DNA of 64,000 nt from Sedimentisphaerales bacterium. GTDB lineage: Bacteria > Planctomycetota > Phycisphaerae > Sedimentisphaerales > SM23-30. Made by a program: the position numbers and the translations under genes. Under the pieces are notes generated by a model, which was not told where the DNA came from, searched no databases, and saw nothing but the letters and a program-made list of their open reading frames with translations. The DNA is taken from assembly GCA_028281535.1 (NCBI GenBank), contig JANQJS010000048.1, forward strand, positions 41,164 through 105,163, written 5' to 3'. Numbering within the stretch: position 1 is the stretch's first letter; the number at the start of each line of letters is the position of its first letter. This document shows, one piece after another, positions 51,392-61,001 of this stretch.

Positions 51392-52843
51392 ATGCAATTA
51401 AATGACAGCAACGCCAAAGAGGTTTGGGATTATTTTCGTCAACTAAGCGACATCCCTCGCCCATCCAAAAAAGAGGATAAAGTCTGCGATTGGCTTGAAA
51501 CGTTAGCAGAAAAAAAAGGATTACCCTGCCGCAAAGACGCCGTCGGCAATATCGTCATTGAAGTGCCGCCAACTGACGGTTATGAAAATGCACCAGGACT
51601 GATCATTCAAGGGCACACCGATATGGTCTGTGAAAAAACGCCAGACTCGGAGCACAACTTTGACAACGATCCTATCCAATGGGTGGAAAAGGATGGCTGG
51701 CTCTATGGCAATAACACAACGTTAGGTAGCGACAATGGCATTGGTGTTTGCATGGCATTGGCACTACTTGAGCAAAGTGACCTACCCCATCCAAAATTAG
51801 AGCTGCTATTTACCGTCGATGAAGAAACAGGTCTCACCGGCGCCGATTCTCTCGAAGAAGGTTTTGTTAAAGGACAACGCTTGATTAACCTTGACTCTGA
51901 AGATGAAGGCTACTTTACCATAGGCTGTGCAGGTGGCATACAGACCGACATGGAATTGGACTTAACATTCATAGACGCTGCAGCAGACAAACAGTTCGTC
52001 AAACTTGAAGTATCTGATTTAACGGGCGGCCATTCGGGCGTCAATATCCATGAGAATCGAGCCAATGCGATACTAGTACTGACCGTATGCCTACATCAAT
52101 TATCTGAAGCATTTGAAATCAATTTATGTTCAATTGAAGGAGGCAATGCGCATAATGCGATTCCTCGTGATGCTCATGCCATCCTGGCGATCAATCAAAA
52201 TGATTTTGAAAAAATCGCCAATCCCCTGCTAAATTTTGCGAACTATTTTAGTGAAGGATACAAGCAGACGGATCCTAATCTTTCGCTTTCCCTGACAAAA
52301 GTTGACGAGCAATCAAGCTACATGGATTTAGACACTACCCAAAATGCTATTCTGCTGCTGGGTTCATTGCCTCACGGGCCAGTTGTTTTTGCAAAAGATA
52401 TGGCAGGCCTCGTCGAAACATCCTCCAATTTAGCTCAGGTAAAAACCAGTGGTAAACTCTTAGAAGTCATGACCTCACAACGTAGTTTTGAACCTTCGCA
52501 GCTCGAAAAATTAACCACAAAAATTCACGACATAGCCGCAAAATATACTGCTCGATACGTTGATAGTAATGGCTACCCATCCTGGTCACCTAAATGGGAA
52601 TCAGAGATACTGGAAACCTGTAAATCGCTTTACAAAGAAACAGCAGCAAAAGAGCCCGTTGTCGAAGTTATTCATGCGGGTTTAGAATGCGGGATTATTG
52701 ATGATAAATGTCCTCAAGATTTAGATATGATTTCTTTCGGGCCAACCATCGAAAATCCACACAGCCCACAAGAACGGGTCAACATCGAAACTGTGGATAA
52801 AGTATGGGACTTTTTGTGCAAGTTGATTCCGCTATTGAAATAA
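51392..52843 (+). CDS. pepD: Aminoacyl-histidine dipeptidase (PepD family)
   Basis: The 483-residue M20-family metallopeptidase has metal ligands in IIQGHTDMVC, TLGSDNGIGV and the DEETGLTGA segment, plus GGHSGVNIHENRANA in the dimerisation lid. PepD cleaves X-His dipeptides in the cytoplasm. The AAAGAAGAA ribosome-binding site is close to the ATG. Its stop is one base from the converging next gene. Confidence 0.93.
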   Translation: MQLNDSNAKEVWDYFRQLSDIPRPSKKEDKVCDWLETLAEKKGLPCRKDAVGNIVIEVPPTDGYENAPGLIIQGHTDMVCEKTPDSEHNFDNDPIQWVEKDGWLYGNNTTLGSDNGIGVCMALALLEQSDLPHPKLELLFTVDEETGLTGADSLEEGFVKGQRLINLDSEDEGYFTIGCAGGIQTDMELDLTFIDAAADKQFVKLEVSDLTGGHSGVNIHENRANAILVLTVCLHQLSEAFEINLCSIEGGNAHNAIPRDAHAILAINQNDFEKIANPLLNFANYFSEGYKQTDPNLSLSLTKVDEQSSYMDLDTTQNAILLLGSLPHGPVVFAKDMAGLVETSSNLAQVKTSGKLLEVMTSQRSFEPSQLEKLTTKIHDIAAKYTARYVDSNGYPSWSPKWESEILETCKSLYKETAAKEPVVEVIHAGLECGIIDDKCPQDLDMISFGPTIENPHSPQERVNIETVDKVWDFLCKLIPLLK

Positions 52844-52844
52844 A

Positions 52845-53657
52845 TTAGCGAGAAAAATTGACGGAGCCAAACTGGAGTGAACCGGAACTATTTCCAAAAC
52901 TATTACTACTACCACTGCCACTACCGAATCGATTGTTATTGCCAAAGCCACTGCTGAAATTATTTTGACCTTGGCCCGTACCACCGTTATTGCCAAAGTT
53001 TGAATTTTCAGCATCGCTGCGTTCGGTCATGAGATCGGCAACATAATAACTTTTTAGCACCATACGCTCTGGCATTTTACCTTTGACGCTAATATGTAGT
53101 ATGCCGCGATCCACACGATAGACCATCTGAACACCTTTACCTGCAGCGGCAAGATTTAAGATCGATTCTAAAACAAGCTGCGGCGTCACACGATCCAGTT
53201 CTAAAGAAATAATATCCTCTTTATCAATACCAGCCAATGTTAATTCCGGCCAGAAAACAATCAAATTAATACCCAATCGATTGCGTAAGTCGAGCAACAC
53301 AGATTCCAGCGATTGATCGGAGTAATTGACCGACATGGTTCTGCGAGTTAATTTATAAATCACCTCATCACTCGTAGCTGGCCTGCGAGAGAAACGCTTT
53401 GCAGTCACATTTCTGGTAGAATAGGTGGAAAAACTTGCTTGAGTGGTAGGCTTAAGTAGACTTTTCTGGGTTTGTTTGCTAGTTACTTGAATCTCAACAT
53501 TCGCCGGTAAAACAAATGGGCGATGAATGCGAACACGTTTTTTCTTTTTAACAGGTGCTTGGTCAGCGAATAGCAACCCAGTACTCAATGAAAACAGAAA
53601 AAATATCGCTAAAACCTGTGAGGTTCGTTTACCTATGTTATGCCGTGATGATTTCAT
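52845..53657 (-). CDS. Secreted STN/secretin-like domain protein
   Basis: The 270-residue protein has a signal peptide (LAIFFLFSLSTGLLFA). Its central domain, about residues 95-200 with SVLLDLRNRLGINLIVFWPE and ILNLAAAGKGVQMVYRVDRG, resembles the STN and secretin N-domains of type II secretion and type IV pilus proteins. The C-terminal 60 residues are Gly/Asn/Ser-rich. It lacks a secretin channel domain, so it may be an accessory or a peptidoglycan-side factor. Function is unknown. Confidence 0.65.
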   Translation of the reverse strand: MKSSRHNIGKRTSQVLAIFFLFSLSTGLLFADQAPVKKKKRVRIHRPFVLPANVEIQVTSKQTQKSLLKPTTQASFSTYSTRNVTAKRFSRRPATSDEVIYKLTRRTMSVNYSDQSLESVLLDLRNRLGINLIVFWPELTLAGIDKEDIISLELDRVTPQLVLESILNLAAAGKGVQMVYRVDRGILHISVKGKMPERMVLKSYYVADLMTERSDAENSNFGNNGGTGQGQNNFSSGFGNNNRFGSGSGSSNSFGNSSGSLQFGSVNFSR

Positions 53658-53809
53658 AACAAACTCCTGTGACCAAGTTACTCATAGTTTATCGGCAAAT
53701 GAGTAAAAAGTAAAGCACGAAAAATGGCGAATGGCGGTTGACAGCCAACCCATCGAAGGTCATAATATCGCTTGAGTTATGAAGTTAACATTCTTAAGGA
53801 ATCGATTCT

Positions 53810-54559
53810 ATGGAACACAAAGTCGCCGTTCTTATTCCTGCCGCGGGCTCTAGCAGCCGATTTGACGGTAAATCAAAAAAACAATTTTCCGACCTAAATG
53901 GGCGGGCCGTTTTCGTTCGAAGTATCGAAAAGTTTGCTGACCGCCGCGATGTCAGCCAGGTGATCGTTGCGATTCCAGAAGAAGATGAAGAATTGTTTAA
54001 AATTCGCTGGCTCGACAAATTGGTTTTCTATGGCGTGCAGTATGTTATTGGTGGTAGTGAACGCTATGAAACCATTGCACGCATGCTGGAACATGTCAAA
54101 GAAGACACGAACTTTATTGCCCTGCATGATGCGGTGCGACCTTGTGTGACAGAAAAACAAATCGATGCGGTTTTTGAAGCAGCCTTCGAAACAGGGGCAG
54201 CTATTTTAGCCAATAAACTCAATGGCACGATAAAATCTGCCAACGATCAGATGGAAATAGCCAAAACGGTAGATCGATCCGATTTGTGGGAAGCACAAAC
54301 CCCACAAGTCTTCAAGATTGACCTATTAAAAGAAGCCCATGAAAAAAGAGATCAGGTCACCGAACCAATCACCGATGACGCCCAACTCGTCGAAGCTCTC
54401 GGACATCCAGTCAAACTCGTCGAAAGCGCTTCAAGTAATATAAAAATCACGACCGGAAGCGACCTGGTCATCGCCAGCGGCATATTAAAAGCCGCTCCTA
54501 AACCAAAGAAAAAAGAAGATGGCCCCGTCGGCCCCTGGGCCGCCGAACAAGCCTGGTAG
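53810..54559 (+). CDS. ispD: 2-C-methyl-D-erythritol 4-phosphate cytidylyltransferase
   Basis: The 249-residue enzyme transfers CMP to MEP in the isoprenoid pathway that dxr begins. The N-terminal LIPAAGSSSRFDGKSKKQF loop binds CTP, and LHDAVRPCVTEKQ, EAQTPQVFKIDLL and ITDDAQLVEALGHPVKLVE are standard. A short Pro/Lys-rich tail follows the end of the family domain. Confidence 0.94.
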   Translation: MEHKVAVLIPAAGSSSRFDGKSKKQFSDLNGRAVFVRSIEKFADRRDVSQVIVAIPEEDEELFKIRWLDKLVFYGVQYVIGGSERYETIARMLEHVKEDTNFIALHDAVRPCVTEKQIDAVFEAAFETGAAILANKLNGTIKSANDQMEIAKTVDRSDLWEAQTPQVFKIDLLKEAHEKRDQVTEPITDDAQLVEALGHPVKLVESASSNIKITTGSDLVIASGILKAAPKPKKKEDGPVGPWAAEQAW

Positions 54560-54574
54560 GTGCCAGAGGCACCT
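54558..54574. repeat. Short palindrome after ispD
   Basis: AGGTGCC and GGCACCT flank AGA, forming a tight 7-bp hairpin. No T-run follows, so it looks like a dispersed repeat unit more than a terminator. Confidence 0.55.
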
Positions 54575-54663
54575 GTTTACCGCCGCGACCATGCGACACT
54601 TACCCGGCTCCGTTGTCGCCTGCTTGGTTGGCGAGACATGTAAAATAAAAATGGGATTCTTAA

Positions 54664-55578
54664 ATGAATAAACGCGTCATTATTGCTGGTGGAAGCGGGT
54701 TTGTTGGAAAACGCCTGCAGGAAAAATTGGTTGAGAAAAACTATGACGTTGTTGTATTAACACGTCGTAATATGGATCATCAAAATCGCTCCAATATTAG
54801 CTTTGTCAAATGGGATGGAAAAACGCCTGATGGCTGGCAGGATCAAATTGAAGACAGCTATGGCATTATTAATTTAGCAGGTGATAATATAGCAGCCGGC
54901 AGATGGACTGAAGCGAAAAAGAAAAGTGTCATCGATAGTCGCGTACAAAGTACACAAGCCGTTGTCAAAGCGATAAAAAATGCAAGTACGCCTCCATCGG
55001 TATTGGTCCAGGCATCCGCGACAGGATTCTATGGCGATCGAGGTGACGAGATACTGGACGAATCATCACAAATCGGCACAGGGTTTTTATCAGAAACAGC
55101 CAAACAATGGGAATCACAAGTTCTACCGATGCAGGAGTCAAATACCCGATGCGCGATTGGACGAATCGGCGTTGTCCTGGGTATGGGCGGCGGCATGATG
55201 GACAAAGTCGTTACCCCCTTTAAGTTTTATATGGGTGGCCATCTCGGTAGCGGTCAACAGTGGCTTAGCTGGATTCATATTGAAGATCTGGTTGATGCGA
55301 TTATTTATCTATTAGAAAATGATTCCACAACGGGAACCTACAATTTAACCTCACCCAACCCCTGTAACTATAAAACTTTTTTTCAAACCCTTGGGAAAGT
55401 CATGAAAAGCCCCAGCTGGTTTCATGCACCGGGCTTTATCCTCAAAACACTCTTGGGCGAAATGGCCAAAGAAATGCTACTTGGCGGCAATCGGGTTTTA
55501 CCCAAACGCTTATTAGAGTCAGGGTTCGAATTTAAATATCCTGACGTTGAAGCTGCGTTAAAGAACTTATTAAAATGA
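54664..55578 (+). CDS. TIGR01777-family NAD-dependent epimerase-like protein
   Basis: The 304-residue protein has a Rossmann start IAGGSGFVGKRLQEKL, then INLAGDNIAAGRWTEAKKK, VLVQASATGFYGDRG and LSWIHIEDLVDAI, and a C-terminal LLGEMAKEMLLGGNRVLPKR. These are landmarks of the YfcH-like family, whose substrate is unknown. Its stop overlaps the start of the next gene (ATGA). Confidence 0.9.
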   Translation: MNKRVIIAGGSGFVGKRLQEKLVEKNYDVVVLTRRNMDHQNRSNISFVKWDGKTPDGWQDQIEDSYGIINLAGDNIAAGRWTEAKKKSVIDSRVQSTQAVVKAIKNASTPPSVLVQASATGFYGDRGDEILDESSQIGTGFLSETAKQWESQVLPMQESNTRCAIGRIGVVLGMGGGMMDKVVTPFKFYMGGHLGSGQQWLSWIHIEDLVDAIIYLLENDSTTGTYNLTSPNPCNYKTFFQTLGKVMKSPSWFHAPGFILKTLLGEMAKEMLLGGNRVLPKRLLESGFEFKYPDVEAALKNLLK

Positions 55579-56279
55579 AATTAAAATATAACGTCATTAT
55601 TTTAATGCACCTATTCTTAATCGCATCCTGTGATAAACCTCAAGTAGACACTTATAACTTACCTTATGATAAGAAAACATCTAAAACCGCTCTTTTCACC
55701 TATTATCACGATGACTCATTTGCAAGCTATGCACCCAATCTCGAAAAATCAGAAAATGGTGACATAAAATTAACATACCCTAAGAAAAATAAAGGCCTGG
55801 AAGGAGTCTACCTAGCTCTCTGGGAAGATGGGACTATTATTTGGTCTGTCGACCCCAAGTATGACCAAGCCCCTTTTAATGTTGGAAAAATCCCACATTT
55901 CTCCAAAGAAAATATTACAAAAAGATTGAAAGAGTTTGGATTTTTCGATTTAAAACGAAGACATCATTTTATGTTTAATTCAGGCACTATTAAATTAGCT
56001 TATACCGAAGATGATACAATCATTTACCTTGAATCTTATCACGAACTCTTCGAAGCAAATCCCAATTTAGTTGTCACTCACCACGGCATACAGTCTTTGG
56101 AAGGACAATTATGCAGCCAAGTCATTGGAGACAGCACAGAAGAATATAAACAATTCCGAGAAACCTGGGATAACACAAAACATCTCTTTCTGCAAATGAT
56201 ACCAGACCCAATTGATTATATGGATGAAAATCAAATCATAGCAAAACCTGTAAAATTAAAGTCAAAACGAAGCAATTAA
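55575..56279 (+). CDS. Hypothetical lipoprotein coupled to the epimerase
   Basis: The 234-residue protein has a lipoprotein signal ending LIASC with Cys19. The body has GVYLALWEDGTIIWSVDPKYD and NITKRLKEFGFFDLKRRHHF. No domain is recognised. The ATG overlaps the epimerase stop by four bases, so they are translationally coupled. Confidence 0.65.
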   Translation: MKLKYNVIILMHLFLIASCDKPQVDTYNLPYDKKTSKTALFTYYHDDSFASYAPNLEKSENGDIKLTYPKKNKGLEGVYLALWEDGTIIWSVDPKYDQAPFNVGKIPHFSKENITKRLKEFGFFDLKRRHHFMFNSGTIKLAYTEDDTIIYLESYHELFEANPNLVVTHHGIQSLEGQLCSQVIGDSTEEYKQFRETWDNTKHLFLQMIPDPIDYMDENQIIAKPVKLKSKRSN

Positions 56280-56350
56280 CTTATCAATTCATCATTTAAA
56301 CATCACTAAATGTTTGTTGAATCACAAAGCTAGTTAAACTAAAATATAGC

Positions 56351-56379
56351 GGGTGGCCAAAAGTGCCACCTGTTTTTTT
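56351..56379 (+). terminator. Intrinsic terminator
   Basis: GGTGGC (56352-56357) and GCCACC (56365-56370) are followed by TG and seven Ts. It ends the epimerase-lipoprotein unit. Confidence 0.8.
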
Positions 56380-56415
56380 ATCTAAACACAAAACTAAAAT
56401 TATAAAGATATCTTT

Positions 56416-58380
56416 GTGGCATTAATTACCTTTAATCATGTTAAACGCGAATACTCAGGGCACTGGGTACTCGACGGGGTCAGCTTTGAAATCAATACAG
56501 GGCAAAAACTTGGGTTGATTGGCGCGAATGGTAGTGGTAAAACCACCATTCTCAAAATTCTCAATGGTTTAGAAAAAACGACTGAAGGCCATTTGTCGTT
56601 TGGGCCTGATACGCGTGTGGGCTATGTACCCCAACATGTCGAATTTGAAAAAGATGAAACGATTGAAGATTACTTGCTTAAAGAGCATCGCGCCAAAACA
56701 CAAAAGCTTCGCCAGATGGAATCAGAAATGGCCGACGCCAGCGATGATTCCATGCAGAAAATTCTTAAAGATTATCAAACACTTCGCGATGATTACGATC
56801 AGCATGACGGCGATCATTTCGAACAGCGTGCCATCAGTATGATTGAGGCATTGGGTCTGACTGGTAAACAGCATCAACTCATTAGCCAACTCTCGGGTGG
56901 TGAAAAAAATGTTCTAGCGATGACACACGCCCTACTGATGGAACCCAATCTTCTTGTGCTCGATGAACCTGGTAACCACCTGGATTACAAAGGCCTGGCC
57001 TGGCTGGAAGATTTTTTAAATCAATTTCGGGGTGCCCTGCTGGTGGTATCACACAATCGCTACCTACTTGATCAAGTGGTCGATGGCATTTTGGAATTAG
57101 AAGATGGCAAAGTGGAAACCTACCCAGGAAACTACACCGCCTATACCCAACTCAAAGAAGAAAAACGTAAAGCACAGCAAGCACAATTTGATGCTTATCA
57201 ACAACGACTCGAGCATATAGAAAATTTGGTCCAGAAATTTGCTGATATCGCTCAAGGCCATGCCAGTGATCAATCATGGGGCAAACGACTCAAGGCTCGT
57301 CGCTCTCAATTAGAACGTGTGCGATCTGAAGCCGTTGATCAACCGAAAGCTTTACCTAAAAAAATCTCGGCCCATTTTCAAGCGGAAGAAACCAAGGCAG
57401 ACATTGCCCTGCAAATTAAAGGGTATGAAAAAGCCTTCGATTCAAAAGTGCTTTTTGAAAATTTGGATTGGCTCATGACGGGCGGACAACGTTGGGCCTT
57501 AGTCGGCGCCAATGGTTGTGGCAAAACATCGCTCCTAAGAGACATCATCAAGCATGGCAGTTGGCAACATCCTGTCATTCGAATTGGCCCAAGCTTATCT
57601 GTGGGCTATTGTGCCCAGGAACAGGAAACACTCACAGGTGACAATACCGTTTACGACGAATTGCTTTCACTACCTGATGCCAAACATGAAACCGTTCTGG
57701 GTATTTTGGCACGTTTTCTTTTTACCGATCAGGAAGTGCATAAAAAAATTGATCATCTCTCAGGTGGCGAACGCAATCGCCTGCAGCTCGCCAAGCTCAT
57801 GATGACCAAGCCCAACTTCTTGATTCTGGATGAGCCAACCAACCACCTGGACATCCAAACCTGTGAAGCAGTGGAAGCCGCACTCAAAGATTTCAAAGGC
57901 ACCATCCTCGTGGTCTCCCACGATCGCTACTTTTTAGACAAAGTGACAGACCATGTCGCGGAAGTAAAAAATAAAGCGTTAAATTTTTTCGAGGGAAACT
58001 TCACTCAATACTGGCAAACACAAAAAAGTCAAGAAGAGACAAAATCCATTTCAGGCCGGATTACCAGCCGAGGTAAAACTCGCAGCGAAGAGAAAAAGGA
58101 AAAACCCAAAGCCGGAGGCCAGGCATGGAAAGATCGTAAAGCCCAGCAAGCCGCCGAGCGTAAAATCAAAAAAGACTTTGAAAATCTCGAGAAAAAAATT
58201 GCCGACCTGGAATCCCATAAAGAAGAACTTGAAGCTCAAGTCGCCCAGGCATTCACAGAGGGCGATAACGAAAAAGGTACGGAACTGTCTCAAAAACTCT
58301 CTGAATTATCCAAGCAACTGGAAACCCTCTATGAGCAATGGGTTCTGCAGGGCGAAAACCTGTCAATCTCTGAAGAATAG
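56416..58380 (+). CDS. ABC-F family ATPase, Uup-like
   Basis: The 654-residue protein has two ABC cassettes and no membrane part. Cassette 1 has GANGSGKTT, LSGGEKNVLAM and LVLDEPGNHLD; cassette 2 has GANGCGKTS, LSGGERNRLQLA and LILDEPTNHLD. The linker with its charged helix and a C-terminal coiled coil (QAAERKIKKDFENLEKKIAD) match Uup-type ABC-F factors that act on ribosomes or resolve recombination structures. It starts at GTG 56416. Confidence 0.92.
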   Translation: MALITFNHVKREYSGHWVLDGVSFEINTGQKLGLIGANGSGKTTILKILNGLEKTTEGHLSFGPDTRVGYVPQHVEFEKDETIEDYLLKEHRAKTQKLRQMESEMADASDDSMQKILKDYQTLRDDYDQHDGDHFEQRAISMIEALGLTGKQHQLISQLSGGEKNVLAMTHALLMEPNLLVLDEPGNHLDYKGLAWLEDFLNQFRGALLVVSHNRYLLDQVVDGILELEDGKVETYPGNYTAYTQLKEEKRKAQQAQFDAYQQRLEHIENLVQKFADIAQGHASDQSWGKRLKARRSQLERVRSEAVDQPKALPKKISAHFQAEETKADIALQIKGYEKAFDSKVLFENLDWLMTGGQRWALVGANGCGKTSLLRDIIKHGSWQHPVIRIGPSLSVGYCAQEQETLTGDNTVYDELLSLPDAKHETVLGILARFLFTDQEVHKKIDHLSGGERNRLQLAKLMMTKPNFLILDEPTNHLDIQTCEAVEAALKDFKGTILVVSHDRYFLDKVTDHVAEVKNKALNFFEGNFTQYWQTQKSQEETKSISGRITSRGKTRSEEKKEKPKAGGQAWKDRKAQQAAERKIKKDFENLEKKIADLESHKEELEAQVAQAFTEGDNEKGTELSQKLSELSKQLETLYEQWVLQGENLSISEE

Positions 58381-58399
58381 CCTTTAACAACCTTTTAAC

Positions 58400-58428
58400 T
58401 TGACAAATCGGCCAAATCGCAGGATAAT
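58400..58428 (+). promoter_or_regulatory. Strong promoter of the beta-propeller gene
   Basis: TTGACA (58400-58405), a 17-base spacer and GATAAT (58423-58428). Confidence 0.65.
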
Positions 58429-58491
58429 GATTCTTGTCATACAGGTGGGATTAGTTGAAGAGTTTTCCTAATTCTTGTCGAGAAATATAGT

Positions 58492-60993
58492 ATGAAAAAA
58501 CCATTAATTACCAAGCGTTTTATGACAAAAAACCAACATCATTCCATACATTTAGAACAATTGGAAACACGACTATTGCTCAATGCCAGCCTTTCCAAAT
58601 CTGGTGTTTGGAGCATCATGAGTGAAAACAATAAAGCTCAGATTGATGATGATATTCTCATCCAAACGGATCCTATCAATCCCAATCAATTAATGGCGAT
58701 TGTGAACAATGCGATCGTCGATACGCAAAGTGTTGAAAACGTATCCTCCATCCAGGTCAAATCTGGTAATGGCGATGATACGATTACAATTAATCTACCT
58801 GAGTCACTCAATCATATTCCTGTTAAAATATTAGCAGGCAAAGGCAACGATGAAATTCAGGCAGGACCAGGAAATGATTACCTCCATGGCGGCCCTGGAC
58901 ACGACCACCTGATGGGCAACGCTGGTGATGACATACTGATAGGCAGCAACGGAAACGATCAATTAGACAGTGGCTCTGGAAATGATTTTTCCAAAGGTGG
59001 CAAAGGCCATGATATATTAACCGGTGATGAAAATGGTAATAAATTCAGCACCGGTTCTGGCAAAGATTATATTTTCAGTTATTCCACTGAAGATAAAATT
59101 CGAAAAGGCAAAAAAGATATCGTCATTTTTCAGGACGATGTGACCCCCATTCAAAATAATCAGGATACCACCCAAATCAAATCGGATATCATTAATTCCG
59201 CATTAGACTTTTGGAGTTGGATATGGGACACCGAGGGTAAATCGATTCCTCTACCCATTTTTGATTTTGGCGGTGTGATAGATTTCCCTGGTGGTATTTT
59301 CCCAGCGGCCGACGCTTCGGCTGAAGTAGCTGGAGATGGTGCTGGATTTGTCAGTCAAACCAACACTCAGGAAATCGATGTCGACGAGGCCGATCTGGTA
59401 AAAACAGATGGTGACTATTTATATGTTTTAGTCGATGAGCTACTCACGATCATTGATGTGCAGGATCCTGAAAATCTAGAGATCGTTTCTGAAGTAGAAA
59501 TCGAAGGCTATGCCGGACTTTTATATCTTAATGATGGCGAAATAAATGTGATTTCGCAAATTTACTCAAACTATGGTTTTATTTATCCATTAGATCCATT
59601 TGAAGACACCATCTTCGCGGCAGATGCTATTGTTGGTGGCCCAATTCCACCCGGTGAAATTATCCCGCCACAAGTGAAAGTCACTTCGATTGACGTATCT
59701 GCTCCAGAGTCGCCCAATGTAACCGAAGAACGCTTGATCGATGGCTGGCTGGAATCCTCCAGATTGATAAACGATACGATTCATATTGTCGTCGAGAATA
59801 GTAGCTGGCTTCCAACCCCAACCTCAGTATGGGATCCAACAAATAGATTAATCAGTTATGAATCACAAGAAGATTACAAACAACGCCTGGAAGACAATCT
59901 TGAATCATACCTGCCTAGCATCACAACAAAAATTTTCACCGATGGTTCTTCTGATACAAGCGTTGATGAAACCAAGCAAATACAACTAAGTGACATTTCC
60001 GTTCCTGACGATTTTACGACCACAGATTTAACCTCAATTGTCTCCATCAACACCAAAGATGATACATTGTCTACGACATCGATTACTGGGTTCACGGGCG
60101 AAATCTATGCGTCCTCTTCCAGTCTTTATATCGCCTCTAATAGCGGCTTTTTAGCAAACGATACCAATCAATGGATTCAAACCACGACACTTTATAAATT
60201 TGATTTAGATGAAAATGGCTCAGAATTTTCAGCCTCAGGCACCGTCCCTGGAGTCATCCTCAACCAATTTTCTATGGACGAGGAAGATGGTTATTTTCGC
60301 ATTGCCACCACAACGGGCAATTGGCAAAGCGTTGATAACGCCCTATTTGTCTTAGAGCAAGATGGCGATGAATTAGAAATCGTGGGAAGCATTACAGAAA
60401 TCGCTCCAGGCGAGCGTATTCAATCGGTACGATTTATGGACGATGAAGCATTTGTGGTAACATTTGAACGTGTTGATCCGCTTTTTGCGATTGATCTTAC
60501 CAATCCAGAATTACCTGTTATCAAAGGTGAACTGAAAATACCTGGTTTTTCTGAATACCTGCATCCTGCTAATAATGACCAGTTGATCGGTGTTGGCTAT
60601 GATGCCGATGAAAATGGACGTAACCTGGAATTACAAATGTCGCTCTTTGATGTATCAGACCTGACAAATCCTCAACTAAAAGATACAATCAAATTCACGG
60701 ACACCCCATTCAACGATTACACTGAAGCGGTTTACGACCATCACGCTTTTTCATATTTTTCCGACACAGACATTGTCGCCCTGCCAGTTCACACGGGTTT
60801 CCTTGAACCCTCTACATTACAAGTGGTAGAAATTAATCCAATCGAAGGCTTTGATCTACGTGGCACAATCACACATGACTCTGCGATCAGACGCAGTCTA
60901 AAAATCGACGACATGCTATTATCAATTTCTGAATCACAGGTTAAAGTGCACCAGATAAATGACCTTAGTGAAATCAGCAGTATCGAATTATAA
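58492..60993 (+). CDS. Secreted RTX plus beta-propeller protein with planctomycete N-terminal motif
   Basis: The 833-residue protein begins with a basic stretch and the LEQLETRLLLNAS motif near residue 23, typical of planctomycete exported proteins. Residues 90-200 hold RTX-like calcium-binding nonapeptides such as GGPGHDHLMGN, AGDDILIGSNGND and GSGNDFSKGGKGHD. From about residue 285 the rest resembles the large beta-propeller family known in secreted proteins, beginning TQEIDVDEADLVKTDGDYLY. The composition is acidic. It is likely an extracellular or surface protein folding in calcium. Its partner is unknown. Confidence 0.82.
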   Translation: MKKPLITKRFMTKNQHHSIHLEQLETRLLLNASLSKSGVWSIMSENNKAQIDDDILIQTDPINPNQLMAIVNNAIVDTQSVENVSSIQVKSGNGDDTITINLPESLNHIPVKILAGKGNDEIQAGPGNDYLHGGPGHDHLMGNAGDDILIGSNGNDQLDSGSGNDFSKGGKGHDILTGDENGNKFSTGSGKDYIFSYSTEDKIRKGKKDIVIFQDDVTPIQNNQDTTQIKSDIINSALDFWSWIWDTEGKSIPLPIFDFGGVIDFPGGIFPAADASAEVAGDGAGFVSQTNTQEIDVDEADLVKTDGDYLYVLVDELLTIIDVQDPENLEIVSEVEIEGYAGLLYLNDGEINVISQIYSNYGFIYPLDPFEDTIFAADAIVGGPIPPGEIIPPQVKVTSIDVSAPESPNVTEERLIDGWLESSRLINDTIHIVVENSSWLPTPTSVWDPTNRLISYESQEDYKQRLEDNLESYLPSITTKIFTDGSSDTSVDETKQIQLSDISVPDDFTTTDLTSIVSINTKDDTLSTTSITGFTGEIYASSSSLYIASNSGFLANDTNQWIQTTTLYKFDLDENGSEFSASGTVPGVILNQFSMDEEDGYFRIATTTGNWQSVDNALFVLEQDGDELEIVGSITEIAPGERIQSVRFMDDEAFVVTFERVDPLFAIDLTNPELPVIKGELKIPGFSEYLHPANNDQLIGVGYDADENGRNLELQMSLFDVSDLTNPQLKDTIKFTDTPFNDYTEAVYDHHAFSYFSDTDIVALPVHTGFLEPSTLQVVEINPIEGFDLRGTITHDSAIRRSLKIDDMLLSISESQVKVHQINDLSEISSIEL

Positions 60994-61001
60994 TCACTCA
61001 A

